Shown here: in pieces, positions 26,824 to 36,312 of the stretch | Numbering within the stretch: the first letter of the stretch is position 1 | How the letters are laid out: each line of letters opens with the position of its first letter | Source of the DNA: Petrotoga mexicana DSM 14811 | Lineage (GTDB): Bacteria; Thermotogota; Thermotogae; Petrotogales; Petrotogaceae | Reading direction: 5' to 3' | Length of the DNA stretch: 64,000 nucleotides | NCBI RefSeq assembly: GCF_002895565.1 | Contig: NZ_AZRN01000012.1 | Coordinates: 1 to 64,000, forward strand | Notes under the pieces: generated by a model | Told to the model about the DNA's origin: nothing | The model's database searches: none | Seen by the model: the letters and a program-made list of their open reading frames with translations, nothing else | Translations under genes and position numbers: made by a program

Positions 26824-27897
26824 CTAAAACATATTCTCCACTATATGTTTCATCTCGTTAGCATAATTCGCGAAATAAAACTTTTGAAAGAAATTAGACC
26901 TGCAATTTTCAAACAGTTTTTCCCTATTTTCAAATGCACTATAAATTGTTTTTTTTAAGTTATTGAAATTATAATCTTTTATTAAAAAACCATTGACTCC
27001 ATCTTGTATAAACTCTGGAAAACTTCCAATGGTGGAAGCTATTGGGGCTGTGCCAAACATTTGAGCTTTTGGAAGTACACCACTTTGAGTTGAACGGTTA
27101 TAGAGATTCCAAACAGCAAAGGAGTTAACGTATGCTTGGTTAATTTCTGAGTTTTTTAAAGGTTTACCCTGATTTATTTTTAAAAAACCTTCTTTTATCA
27201 AAAAGCGAATCTTCTTATTCATAAGATCTGAAATATCAGTTTTAGTAGATATTTGAAATTTGAAAGGTAAATCAATTAACTCTTTTTTATCAAAACTTAG
27301 CAAAAGATTCAAAAATTCGTCAAAACCATGGCCTTTACATGCGGTACCTACGTAAGAAAAATAAATTTTATTCTCAGGTGTAAGTTCGAACCCTTTTGTT
27401 TCATCATCAAAAATAAGCGGAATAACAGAAACATTTGAATTATACTTAAAATCACGCTTTTCATATAATTTCAACGCAAACTTTGAAGGGACTATAATGG
27501 TATCAGATAAACTCAATAACTTAGTAGAAAAAAAGTGAGCTACTGACGATTTGAAAGCCTGTTTAACCCCTTCTTTAAAGCGTTCTTTCAAACTATCCCA
27601 TGGTTCATGGTATATATAGACAATCTTTGTTCCTTTCTCTTTGAATCTTTTTGCTAAGCTATGGTTTTTGATGGATGGATTTTGAATGAGGAGAACATCA
27701 GTTTTCAATACCTCAAAGCGATCGTTCAATTTGGAATTAATATATTCTACATCGAACTCTTTTTCTATTAAATTCTTGTACCCATAATCAAGCAAAAGCT
27801 TTGTTTCATATCCAACAAGGGTAAACAGTTTGTACCAAGCAATCAAATGGGAAAGATGACCTGGCGAAAAATTAAAGGATGCTACATATATCTTCAT
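26824..27897 (-). CDS. Glycosyltransferase, GT4-like
   Basis: 357 aa from ATG 27897 (MKIYVASFNFSPGHLSHLIAW), chosen because GGAGG lies just before it; the frame extends 27 bp further. GT-B features: IVYIYHEPW, ADTIIVPSKFALKLYE-like acceptor-domain end, and a C-terminal donor domain with FGTAPIASTIGSFPEFIQDGVNGFLIKD, the usual E-x7-E-type region. Role in repeat-unit assembly inferred from context. Confidence 0.75.
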   Translation of the reverse strand: MKIYVASFNFSPGHLSHLIAWYKLFTLVGYETKLLLDYGYKNLIEKEFDVEYINSKLNDRFEVLKTDVLLIQNPSIKNHSLAKRFKEKGTKIVYIYHEPWDSLKERFKEGVKQAFKSSVAHFFSTKLLSLSDTIIVPSKFALKLYEKRDFKYNSNVSVIPLIFDDETKGFELTPENKIYFSYVGTACKGHGFDEFLNLLLSFDKKELIDLPFKFQISTKTDISDLMNKKIRFLIKEGFLKINQGKPLKNSEINQAYVNSFAVWNLYNRSTQSGVLPKAQMFGTAPIASTIGSFPEFIQDGVNGFLIKDYNFNNLKKTIYSAFENREKLFENCRSNFFQKFYFANYANEMKHIVENMF

Positions 27898-28026
27898 TAC
27901 TAAACCTCCAATCTGGGTTAACACTTCAATAATTAAAAATTCAAAGGTCCCATTCTATCTTTTTAAAAGCATTATTGCTATTTTTTAATCCTGAAGCATT
28001 CAACACAAGAGGTAATTTAACAAAAT

Positions 28027-29295
28027 TTACAGAAACGACGTTGAAAAAGTAGTGCCTAAAAAAGGTTTATTGCCAATAACTCCAAATCTAATTCCCAAAT
28101 TTAATTCTTCTATTACAGAAGAAATATTTTGAAAACGATGTTCCAATAATAATGTTAGAGAATGGACTGTCTCTAATTCACCAGTTAACCACTGTGTACT
28201 ATTGGGCATTTCATCTCCATACCAAGGTTGTTCAAGATCTCTTGTGCCATGCATCAAAAATTCATAATCAATTTGAGCAAACCATTTACTTTTATTATAT
28301 TCTAATCTAACAGCCGTTGCTAAATTGTTTTCTCCATGCACGTAACCAATCATATTATTTTCAAGGGAAAGATCAGAGCCTTCGAAAATAACATATTCAT
28401 ATGTAAATTCATCTTCGGTTCTTTGAAAAGTAAACGCAGTAGCACCCGCAATTTCAAAAAAAATATTAAAAAAACCTTTTTTTGTTGAGAACCCTCCTAA
28501 AAAAGCTAACTTATCAGGATTTTGATAAGAATTTGGTTGTAAAAATCTATTCATATTGATATCATCTATTAAAATTTCGAAATATATATTCGAATCTTTC
28601 ATAGTATACTTGATCCATCCTCCAATTAAAGAATTATCATCAAACTCTGAATACCAAGGGGCAGTGGACATATGAAAAGATTCTTGCACAGCTGGTAGAG
28701 GGAGGGGGGCAAAAAAATAAAAAGGATCAAAATACCTATCTAAATAAAGAATACTTTCTTCATATGCAATCTCAAGTCCTTCAAAAGGAGAAATTACAAT
28801 TGCTCTGTAATTTAAAGATTTAGTGGGATGATTTTCGTATTCATACAATCTTAGGCCTCCCCAAAGATTTTCTACTTTCACTTTGCCTTGCGTCCCTTGA
28901 GCAATAATATTTAGAGTTGGATATGAAAAATCACTGTTATCATCAACAAATAGTTTGTAAATATTGCCAGGACCAGCTGAATTTTGTTTGAGACCAATGT
29001 CTAAATTAAAAAGATTACTTTCATATGAGTAATAGCCTTCATTCCAAAACCAATAATTGTTATGAAGAATATCTGTATATGGAGGAATGACATAATTGTC
29101 TCTCTTAAAACCCCCACTCGCAATAAAATTTCCACCCATTAGAGGGGAAACTAAGCGACCTTGAATAAGATTAGTTGGATCTTCGAAATCATAATTAATC
29201 CAACCATTCACTTCAAAAGATTGAGAAAACAGAAGAGAGACCGATATAATTATTAGCAAAAAAACAAAATAATTCTTACAACACAAACTTCTCAT
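28027..29295 (-). CDS. Secreted beta-barrel-like protein, possibly Wzi-type capsule assembly
   Basis: 422 aa. Signal peptide YFVFLLIIISVSLLFSQ, then a mature part with alternating aromatic/polar strands, many Trp/Tyr/Gly and a terminal aromatic strand (GTTFSTSFL), as in outer-membrane barrels. ILIDDINMNRFLQPN and LAFLGGFSTKKG resemble the Wzi family, which anchors capsule to the outer membrane. The context (between polymerase and glycosyltransferases) supports this. Alternatively a toga-associated porin. Ribosome site GAGGTGA. Confidence 0.55.
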   Translation of the reverse strand: MRSLCCKNYFVFLLIIISVSLLFSQSFEVNGWINYDFEDPTNLIQGRLVSPLMGGNFIASGGFKRDNYVIPPYTDILHNNYWFWNEGYYSYESNLFNLDIGLKQNSAGPGNIYKLFVDDNSDFSYPTLNIIAQGTQGKVKVENLWGGLRLYEYENHPTKSLNYRAIVISPFEGLEIAYEESILYLDRYFDPFYFFAPLPLPAVQESFHMSTAPWYSEFDDNSLIGGWIKYTMKDSNIYFEILIDDINMNRFLQPNSYQNPDKLAFLGGFSTKKGFFNIFFEIAGATAFTFQRTEDEFTYEYVIFEGSDLSLENNMIGYVHGENNLATAVRLEYNKSKWFAQIDYEFLMHGTRDLEQPWYGDEMPNSTQWLTGELETVHSLTLLLEHRFQNISSVIEELNLGIRFGVIGNKPFLGTTFSTSFL

Positions 29296-29334
29296 ATTTT
29301 CTTCACCTCATAAAATAATATTGGTGCTTTAACA

Positions 29335-29505
29335 GGTAGTTAAGCTGGAGTTTAATCAAATTTATCAAAGGCAATAAACAAAGTCCGTTATCCCCATATA
29401 TGTTGATTGTATTTCCTTGTTGTTCTATCTTCTCTATGTACCATGGCTCTGTTATATTCAGTATCTATTCAAAGAATTTAGACTACTCTTTTCACATTTT
29501 GTTAA
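29335..29505. repeat. Interspersed repeat of the polysaccharide locus (copy 3)
   Basis: Third copy of the 24690 repeat. Its left end covers the stop codon of the polymerase gene at 29458, so the last codons of that gene may derive from the repeat. Confidence 0.55.
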
Positions 29506-30615
29506 ATATCCGATATTTTTTTCATGGGTACGAGATATTTTCATCTCATATGACACGTAAAATATAAACAATAAAATCCAAAACTCTGTAGATCTTAATC
29601 CTTGATGCGCTAGCCCATAAAAGAAACCTGGCAAAAAATAAAAGAAATTTTTTTTATATTCAAAAACATTCAAAAAGAACAATAAAAACAAAAGTGTACC
29701 AATCAGTCCATACGAAAAAAATATTGTTCCCCAAGAACTATGAATCTCACCCCCTAAAACCGATTCAAACCTTTGAAAACCGCCTTCCCCTGCTCCAAAA
29801 AACCAAAATTCCGGATGGTTAACTATTCTATCATAACCTCTCTTGGCAAGGCTTGCATCCGATTCTTCTGGTATACTTGTTATTCTTAGATACACATTGT
29901 TTGTTATAGTAGTGATTAAAGAATCTTCGGGGATAAACGGAAACAAGATAGATAAGAGCACCAAAAAAAGGACTAAATATTTTAAACTTCTTTTAAAAAA
30001 TTTAAAAAAATGTACAATCAATAATAGAAAAAGAGCTATCATTGCTGCATTAGATAATGAAAGGAAAGTTAAATATATTCCGCTCAATAATGTTAAGGCG
30101 AACAGAATTTTGTTCATTTTAAAGTATTCAGATAAAAAAAGAAAAATTGTTGTGCTAGTAAGTGCAAAATATCCAAGTTGGTTGGGATTGTTGAAAAAAA
30201 TTACTTGCCTAAAACTAGAAGGATCTATTACAAAAAATGATAACAAAAACTGTATGATTAACGAGAAACATGTAGTCTTAAATATAATAGGTAAGATATT
30301 CATGTTTTTTTCATACAAAATATATAAAAAATAAATAAATAAAAAATTATATAAGTAATACACAGGATATATAATAATTGAAATGTTGTTAATTATTATT
30401 ACCCAAAATAATGTAATCACAAAAGCCCATATGACAAATAAAAATAGAAAATTCAGTGGATTCCCTTTTTTCAATGTATATACTTCAAAATTATTCTTAA
30501 TCAAAAACACAATAATAAAAGCAACCACTAGAAAATCAGCTATTTGCGGTAGTCCACTTCTAAAAAAATAAAAGGGGGATAATAATATATACATAATTAG
30601 TAACAATTCTTCCAA
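29458..30615 (-). CDS. O-antigen polymerase/ligase-like membrane protein (Wzy)
   Basis: About 385 aa with 9-11 membrane helices. The large loop near residues 225-300 (RITSIPEESDASLAKRGYD, WFFGAGEGGFQRFE, GEIHSSWGTIFFSYGLIG) is characteristic of the Wzy_C/O-antigen ligase family, with the conserved H-x3-G-like HSSWGTIF segment. It would polymerise lipid-linked repeat units in the periplasm. Start is uncertain: TTG 30615 has no ribosome site, ATG 30594 has GGAAGA at a long distance. Confidence 0.75.
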   Translation of the reverse strand: MEELLLIMYILLSPFYFFRSGLPQIADFLVVAFIIVFLIKNNFEVYTLKKGNPLNFLFLFVIWAFVITLFWVIIINNISIIIYPVYYLYNFLFIYFLYILYEKNMNILPIIFKTTCFSLIIQFLLSFFVIDPSSFRQVIFFNNPNQLGYFALTSTTIFLFLSEYFKMNKILFALTLLSGIYLTFLSLSNAAMIALFLLLIVHFFKFFKRSLKYLVLFLVLLSILFPFIPEDSLITTITNNVYLRITSIPEESDASLAKRGYDRIVNHPEFWFFGAGEGGFQRFESVLGGEIHSSWGTIFFSYGLIGTLLFLLFFLNVFEYKKNFFYFLPGFFYGLAHQGLRSTEFWILLFIFYVSYEMKISRTHEKNIGYLTKCEKSSLNSLNRY

Positions 30616-30681
30616 TTTTAGTTTCTTTATTTTAATAAAGAATCACTATCCTTATTCTGATTAAATGTTTAATTTTTTCAA

Positions 30682-31716
30682 TTAATAATACTCCTTATAC
30701 CACTCAACAAATCGTTCAATTCCGTCAGTTAAACTGGTACTTGGTTTAAATCCAAAATCTTTTACTAAATCATCTATATCGGCGTAGGTTTCCGGTACAT
30801 CTCCGTCTTGCATTGGCAAGAACTCTTTTTTTGCTTTATTCCCTAATTTTTCTTCTAATGTTTCAATGAATGTCATCAATTCTACTGGGTTATTGTTCCC
30901 AATGTTGTATACTTTGTAAGGAGCGCTACTTGTTCCTGGATCTGGATTTCTTTTATCCCAATTAGGATTTGGTTGGGGTGGATTGTTTAATACCCTTACT
31001 ACCCCTTCAATTATATCGTCTATATATGTGAAGTCTCTTTTCATTTTACCATAATTGAATACTTTTATTGGTTTGTCATTAAGAATAGCTTCAGTGAATA
31101 AGAATAATGCCATATCGGGTCTTCCCCACGGGCCATAAACAGTAAAAAATCTCAAGCCTGTTGTTGGTAGTCCATATAAATGACTGTAAGTGTGTGCCAT
31201 CAATTCGTTAGACTTTTTAGTAGCTGCATACAAGCTTAAGGGATGGTCTACATTATCGTGAACCGAAAAAGGCATTTTTACATTCAAACCATAGACTGAG
31301 CTAGATGAAGCATAAACTAAATGTTCTATTTTGTAATGCCTACACATTTCTAATATATTTAGAAAACCAACTACGTTGGATTGAATGTAAACATCAGGAT
31401 TTTGTATAGAGTATCTTACCCCAGCCTGAGCCGCTAGATTAACGACGATATCTATCTTGTTTTTTTTGAATATTTCCTCTAATTTTTCTTTATCTTTTAT
31501 ATCTACATATTTAAATTTGAATTTTTCTTGTTGGTTTAAAATGTTTAACCGATCCTTTTTTAGGTTTACATCATAATAATCGTTTAAGTTGTCCAATCCA
31601 ATTACACTACATCCTTCGTTTAATAATCTTTTAGAAAGATGAAACCCTATAAATCCAGCTGCACCTGTTACCAAGTATGTTTTTGTGTTATCTAGTTTTT
31701 TATAGTTAGGTATCAA
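30682..31716 (-). CDS. UDP-glucuronate 4-epimerase-like SDR protein
   Basis: 344 aa if started at TTG 31716, which has AGGAGG seven bases before it; the longer frame to 31743 overlaps that site. [16 protein letters not shown] (NAD binding), [25 protein letters not shown], catalytic [11 protein letters not shown] near 160, and [17 protein letters not shown] are typical of the CapI/LpsL group. It converts UDP-glucuronate (from ugd) to UDP-galacturonate. Downstream of a GC-rich repeat at 31770-31860 that separates it from the next epimerase. Confidence 0.87.
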   Translation of the reverse strand: MIPNYKKLDNTKTYLVTGAAGFIGFHLSKRLLNEGCSVIGLDNLNDYYDVNLKKDRLNILNQQEKFKFKYVDIKDKEKLEEIFKKNKIDIVVNLAAQAGVRYSIQNPDVYIQSNVVGFLNILEMCRHYKIEHLVYASSSSVYGLNVKMPFSVHDNVDHPLSLYAATKKSNELMAHTYSHLYGLPTTGLRFFTVYGPWGRPDMALFLFTEAILNDKPIKVFNYGKMKRDFTYIDDIIEGVVRVLNNPPQPNPNWDKRNPDPGTSSAPYKVYNIGNNNPVELMTFIETLEEKLGNKAKKEFLPMQDGDVPETYADIDDLVKDFGFKPSTSLTDGIERFVEWYKEYY

Positions 31717-31769
31717 TTTTTGACCTCCTGGGGATTTTTTCAATACTTTAGGTAAAACCCTAAAAAACT

Positions 31770-31860
31770 CTTTAGCTCCCCTTCGCCCCGCTGCCCACCC
31801 TTCTAAGGAAGAGGCCTTCGACCCCTTAGACCCGCGAGATGGAGGGCTTCGCCCTGTAAC
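31770..31860. repeat. GC-rich leader repeat (minus orientation)
   Basis: CCCCTTCGCCCCGCTGCCC and GACCCGCGAGATGGAGGGC, the reverse complement of the leader-repeat family, placed between two epimerase genes within the operon. Confidence 0.5.
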
Positions 31861-31917
31861 CCTTTTAAAATCAAAATCTTATTTTTGAAAATTATTTTAT
31901 TTTCAAAGTCTCTAGTT

Positions 31918-32907
31918 TTAATAGACTTTCTGGGTTTGTAAAAAATCTTTTAGGTTTGCTTTCAAATCAGATACTTTTTCGAGGTTTACATTTTGGTAGA
32001 TCAATTCTTTATGTGCTTTTGTTATTATGCTTTCGTTTTTACTTCCGCTGATATTTTTTACTATTGATTTTTTACCTAAGATTTCTTCCAAGATTTGAAG
32101 CACTTCGGTTATTTTAGTAGCTTTTCCACTTCCCACATCATATACTTTGAAGCCCCTTTCAGGAATTGATAGTAGTATTCTAAATAATATTTCGCTCACG
32201 TCTTTTACGTAAATAAAGTCACGCCACATTTCCCCATTGTTAAAAAGCTCGATAGATATTTCATTTTTTATGCTTTCTATGCATTTAAATATAAACCCAT
32301 CCGGTCTTCCTAAAGGGCCGTAAACGGAGAATAATCTTGATATTGTTATTGGAAGTTTTTTTGATTTGGCATATGTTTCTGCGATTATTTCTGCAGATAA
32401 CTTGGTAGCTCCATACAACGATATAGGTTTCAATTCACTGATATCTTTATTTTCTTCCATATTTCCATAAACTGAACTAGAGGAAGTGAATAAAAAATGC
32501 TTAACATTATATCTATTCGCAATTTCCAAAATATTAGTAGTGCCTTCGACATTATTTTTTATATATTCTAGGGGATTAGAAAATGAATTCCTTGCTCCCG
32601 ATCTTGCTGCCATATGAACTACATAATCTAGGTTATTTTTAGAAAAGAGATTTTCTACTAGCTCTTTATCACATATATCTCCTCTTACAAATACTAGATT
32701 TTTGTACATTTTACTTTTTTGTTCTTTTCCATATTTGATTTCTGAAGTATCAATTCCTAAAAGAGACAATCTTTTTAATTTTAGTTCGATATCGTAATAG
32801 TCATCCAAATTGTCTAAAATTATAGTTGAAAAGTTATTGTCTAAAATCTTTTTAGAAAAGTGATATCCAACGAATCCAGCTCCACCTGTTACAAGAACAT
32901 TTGACAT
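31918..32907 (-). CDS. NAD-dependent epimerase/dehydratase (SDR)
   Basis: 329 aa. TGGAGFVGYHFSKKIL, DNLDDYYDIELKLKRL, SSSSVYG and catalytic YGATKLSAEI near 150; RLFSVYGPLGRPDGFIF. Paralogue of the 30682 protein but clearly diverged, so the substrate may differ (UDP-glucuronate 4-epimerase-like or GalE-like). Ribosome site GAGGGTGA. Confidence 0.8.
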   Translation of the reverse strand: MSNVLVTGGAGFVGYHFSKKILDNNFSTIILDNLDDYYDIELKLKRLSLLGIDTSEIKYGKEQKSKMYKNLVFVRGDICDKELVENLFSKNNLDYVVHMAARSGARNSFSNPLEYIKNNVEGTTNILEIANRYNVKHFLFTSSSSVYGNMEENKDISELKPISLYGATKLSAEIIAETYAKSKKLPITISRLFSVYGPLGRPDGFIFKCIESIKNEISIELFNNGEMWRDFIYVKDVSEILFRILLSIPERGFKVYDVGSGKATKITEVLQILEEILGKKSIVKNISGSKNESIITKAHKELIYQNVNLEKVSDLKANLKDFLQTQKVY

Positions 32908-32951
32908 TAAATCACCCTCTTAATGAATTAAGATACTTGATATCTCACGCA

Positions 32952-34052
32952 CTAATTTAGTATCTTTCTAATTGTTTCAAGGTATGCTTTTATCACAATG
33001 TTTCTATCGAAGTTTTCTTCAACTTTTTGTCTACCCGCCCTACCAAGTTTTTCTCTTTCCGAAGAAGATAACTTTAAAAACTGTTCTATTTTCTCTATTA
33101 GTTTTTGTGTATTTTTTGGTTCAAACAAATACCCATTTACACCATCTTCAACTATTTCTTTGCATCCTGGAATATTAGTTGCAATAAGAGACTTCCCCAT
33201 AGCCGCTCCTTCTAATAGAACATTTGACATTCCTTCATGGTAAGTAGGGTTTATAATGCAATCTACTTCTTTAATTTCTTTTCTTACATCATCTGATTTT
33301 CCTAAATACTTTATTTTTGTGTTGTTAAGATTTATAATTACATCTTTGTACTTTTCTTCTTCAAATGGACCTAAGATTTGAAATTCTACGTTGGTATATT
33401 TATTAGAAATGTATTTTGCAGCTTCTAAGTATTCTTCTATGCCTTTTTCTTTCATAATTCGACCTATGAAAAGGAATCTTGTTATTCCATCATCTTTTGA
33501 TTTTTTCGTAGGCTTAAACTTTTCTAAATTAACACCTGAACCTGGTAGAATTTTGGATTTAGCTTTTTCTGCAATTTTATTGTCTATAAAATATTTATAA
33601 TTCTCTTTGTTTTGGAAAAATATGAAAGAAGCATTTTTACAAGCGTATTTGTACATATTTGTTACCAAATGTTTAATACTATTATTGTTAAAACCAGATC
33701 CTAACCCTGTTATGTTGAGAATAATTGGTATCTTGTATTTTTTAGCTACGTAAGTTCCATATATATTTGGTTTTATTGTATAGGTCAATATTATATCGGG
33801 TTTTATTTGTTTAATTATTTTTTTATATTCTTTTATTAAATCAAGTTCTTTAAAAATGTTAGTAGATCTTGCTTCATATTTTATATACTCGAAATCACAC
33901 CCTAGATTTTTAAAATATTCGATTTTTTCAGTTTTTTTATAAGGTATTGAAATGATAACACTATAATCTTTTATAAATCTTTCAATAAGTTCTTTCCTTA
34001 AAGAAAACACCCAATCTATATGATTAGCTAGAATTAATATTTTTTTTGGCAC
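32952..34052 (-). CDS. Family 4 glycosyltransferase
   Basis: 366 aa, GT-B fold: ILNITGLGSGFNN, IKPDIILTYTIKPNIYG, FLFIGRIMKEKGIEEYLEAAK near 205, and the donor motif HEGMSNVLLEGAAMGKSLIATNIPGCKEIVEDG (E-x7-E). Resembles the WbpH/CapM-type enzymes that add N-acetyl-hexosamines. The start is GTG 34052, whose first base is shared with the stop of the preceding gene (TAGTG), with ribosome site AAGGGGAG; the longer frame to 34073 is not needed. Confidence 0.85.
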   Translation of the reverse strand: MPKKILILANHIDWVFSLRKELIERFIKDYSVIISIPYKKTEKIEYFKNLGCDFEYIKYEARSTNIFKELDLIKEYKKIIKQIKPDIILTYTIKPNIYGTYVAKKYKIPIILNITGLGSGFNNNSIKHLVTNMYKYACKNASFIFFQNKENYKYFIDNKIAEKAKSKILPGSGVNLEKFKPTKKSKDDGITRFLFIGRIMKEKGIEEYLEAAKYISNKYTNVEFQILGPFEEEKYKDVIINLNNTKIKYLGKSDDVRKEIKEVDCIINPTYHEGMSNVLLEGAAMGKSLIATNIPGCKEIVEDGVNGYLFEPKNTQKLIEKIEQFLKLSSSEREKLGRAGRQKVEENFDRNIVIKAYLETIRKILN

Positions 34053-35335
34053 TACACCGCTCCCCTTTTCCAAAATACTGCTTCTATGGTTTTGAACACG
34101 ATATTCACATCAAGAAATATGTCTCTGTTTTTTACGTAGTATAGGTCATAGCTGAGTTTTGTTTTCACTTCTTCTAAATTAGATGAGTATTTGTACATTA
34201 TCTGTGCCCAGCCTGTTAAGCCTGGTTTTAGTTTGTGCCTTGCCCAATAAAAAGGGATGAGTTGGTTGTATTCTTCTACAAATTTTATTTGTTCAGGCCT
34301 AGGACCTACAAAAGACATATCGCCTTTTAGTATATCATAGAACTGGAGTATTTCATCGAGTCTTATTGGTCGAATAATTTTGCCTATTTTTAGTATTCTG
34401 TCTTGTTCATCAGTTGCGAATTTAGCGTTACTGTTTTCTGTGTTGTTTTTCATGCTTCTGAATTTGTGCATTGTGAATTTTTCGTTGTTGAGACCTATTC
34501 TTTCTTGCGTGTATATTACTGGTTTTCCGTCTTCAATGCGTATTATTAGAGATAATATTAGTATTACTGGGGAGAGTATTACTAAGGCGATGGCCGATAT
34601 TATTATATCAAGAAATCTTTTTGAAGGGTACTCTTCTACTTTTTGAAACACCACTTGGTAATATTCTTTGAATTTTTGAGCGACTTCTATTGGTATGCGT
34701 TTTAGGTATTTTTCTACCATGTTCGGTAAGTATTGAATCTCTAAACCTTCTGCTTTGTAGTTTTGTATCTGTGGTTTTACTCTTTCTTCTAGTTCTGGGT
34801 CTGTTATTACTATGCCGTGTATTGTTTGGGTTAATGTTTTTTGTGTGTTTTGTTTTATTATTTCATCAAGTGTTACTGGGTTTGGGTTTATGTATTGTGT
34901 GAATTTTATTTTGTTTAACGCTTTTTCTGAGATTTCTTCCATTATGTTGCCTATTTCTTCTTTTCTGCCTATTACGAGGTAGTTTTTTACAGGCATGTGT
35001 TTTTCGTAGATATTGTATTCTATTTTGTGTATTATTGGTAAGAGGGCTATTGTGTACAATAGGTTGGTAAGGAAAAAGTATCTGTTGAAGTACTTACTTA
35101 GGAAGAAGTAGATAATTAGTATGACGATGAAACTCACAAGAGTACCAACGGTGGTTTTTATTAAAGATTCTGTGTAACTTTTCATTGTTTCTGTGTCGTA
35201 TGTTCTGAAGGAATATATCCCGAGATATATTATTAGAGATGAGATTATTGAGATGGTTATTGGTAGGTTCAATAAGAAGGCGTTCATAATGAATATGAGC
35301 GCTATGTCTATTAAGTGAACCGCTGCTTTTCGCAT
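34052..35335 (-). CDS. Polyprenyl-phosphate sugar-1-phosphate transferase (initiating enzyme)
   Basis: 427 aa. Four N-terminal membrane helices, a central CoA-binding-like domain (NYLVIGRKEEIGNI), then a fifth helix (FLDIIISAIALVILSPVILILSL) and the catalytic bacterial sugar-transferase domain: GKPVIYTQERIGLN, FTMHKFRSM, IRPIRLDEILQFYDILKGDMSFVGPRPE, GLTGWAQI. It starts repeat-unit synthesis by moving a sugar phosphate to undecaprenyl phosphate. First gene of the minus-strand locus; its stop overlaps the next start. Confidence 0.9.
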   Translation of the reverse strand: MRKAAVHLIDIALIFIMNAFLLNLPITISIISSLIIYLGIYSFRTYDTETMKSYTESLIKTTVGTLVSFIVILIIYFFLSKYFNRYFFLTNLLYTIALLPIIHKIEYNIYEKHMPVKNYLVIGRKEEIGNIMEEISEKALNKIKFTQYINPNPVTLDEIIKQNTQKTLTQTIHGIVITDPELEERVKPQIQNYKAEGLEIQYLPNMVEKYLKRIPIEVAQKFKEYYQVVFQKVEEYPSKRFLDIIISAIALVILSPVILILSLIIRIEDGKPVIYTQERIGLNNEKFTMHKFRSMKNNTENSNAKFATDEQDRILKIGKIIRPIRLDEILQFYDILKGDMSFVGPRPEQIKFVEEYNQLIPFYWARHKLKPGLTGWAQIMYKYSSNLEEVKTKLSYDLYYVKNRDIFLDVNIVFKTIEAVFWKRGAV

Positions 35336-35463
35336 CTTCGAGTCAAGCCCCCTGTTAGGTTTTGTGAGTTGCTGTTTTGATAAAATCCTTGTAGTTGTTT
35401 AAAGTTAAGTTTTAATTGTTGTTTTAAGATGAAATTGTAAAATTTTTTTGTTTTTCGATAATT

Positions 35464-35491
35464 ATTATAGCATAAGCTGTTGAAAAATCAA
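35464..35491 (-). promoter_or_regulatory. Promoter of the polysaccharide locus
   Basis: Minus strand: TTGATT (35486-35491), 16-bp spacer, TATAAT (35464-35469). It leaves an untranslated leader of about 120 bases before the ATG at 35335, long enough for leader-type control. The leader has no obvious strong hairpin. Confidence 0.6.
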
Positions 35492-35602
35492 TTACTTGTT
35501 AGAGTTAATTTTACTGAATATTAATTAAATGGGGATTAAAGTTGAAGATTAGAGTAAAAAAATGGGGATAATTCCCCATTTGATTGTTATAATTATTGTT
35601 TT

Positions 35603-35965
35603 TTAAAAGGCATGTTTTAAGTGAATGATTCCTTGATTAATTTGATCTATACTATCTTCCATATTCTTTTTGTTGTTAGAATGTGAAATAATTTTTGCTT
35701 TTAATATGCCCCAATATAATTGAATAGTTTTACTCAATTTTTCTTTTTTTAATAGAGTTACTGGGTTTAACTTGCCTTTTTCTATAAATTCTTGGTATTC
35801 GCTTAAAACCTGGATGGTTTCATTAAGAGATTGTTCTATGGAGTCTCCATATAACATTAGACCCATGGAGTATAGGTAAGCATAATAGAGTTTTTCTTTT
35901 GTATCGTGGTATAGAATTAAGCCCGAATCTTTGCCTAATTTGTAGGCCCCCATCACCTTAAGCAT
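35603..35965 (-). CDS. Hypothetical small helical protein (family shared with 4577)
   Basis: 120 aa, predicted all-helical and soluble: AYKLGKDSGLILYHDTKEK, GDSIEQSLNETIQVLSEYQ, then a tail with DSIDQINQGIIHLKHAF absent from the 4577 copy. Ribosome site AAGAAGGGGG and the extended -10 promoter at 36037 are shared with that copy and resemble those of the Rpn genes. No known domain. This appears to be the complete version. Confidence 0.7.
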   Translation of the reverse strand: MLKVMGAYKLGKDSGLILYHDTKEKLYYAYLYSMGLMLYGDSIEQSLNETIQVLSEYQEFIEKGKLNPVTLLKKEKLSKTIQLYWGILKAKIISHSNNKKNMEDSIDQINQGIIHLKHAF

Positions 35966-36036
35966 TACATGCTACCCCCTTCTTTTTGAAAAAAATAAAT
36001 AATAAGATTAGTGGATTGTTTTTATTTGTCAAACTA

Positions 36037-36045
36037 ATTATACCA
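36037..36045 (-). promoter_or_regulatory. Extended -10 promoter of the 35965 gene
   Basis: TGGTATAAT on the minus strand about 70 bp before the ATG. Confidence 0.55.
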
Positions 36046-36094
36046 TATGTTTTTGAAGGTGTGCTATTTTGACATTGAGCTTTTGTAAAATGAG

Positions 36095-36300
36095 TGTTAT
36101 AGCGCCCTTCCCCCACTGCCCACCCATAAGGAAGAAAATCTTTACTTCTTCATTCTGCAGCCCACCCTTGAGGAAAAGGATCTTTGATAGCGCCCTTCCC
36201 CCGCTCCCCGCCCATAAGTAAAGAAATCTTTATTTCTTCATTCTGCTGCCTGACCATTTTAGGAAGGCCCTGCAGTCCCTTAAACTCAGCTGCCCGGCCA
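36095..36300. repeat. GC-rich leader repeat array (minus orientation)
   Basis: Three units (AGCGCCCTTCCCCCACTGCC, CTGCAGCCCACCC, GCGCCCTTCCCCCGCTCCCC) with AAGGAAGAAAATCTTT-type spacers. No coding signal. Confidence 0.55.
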
Positions 36301-36312
36301 TTTTAAAGAAAT

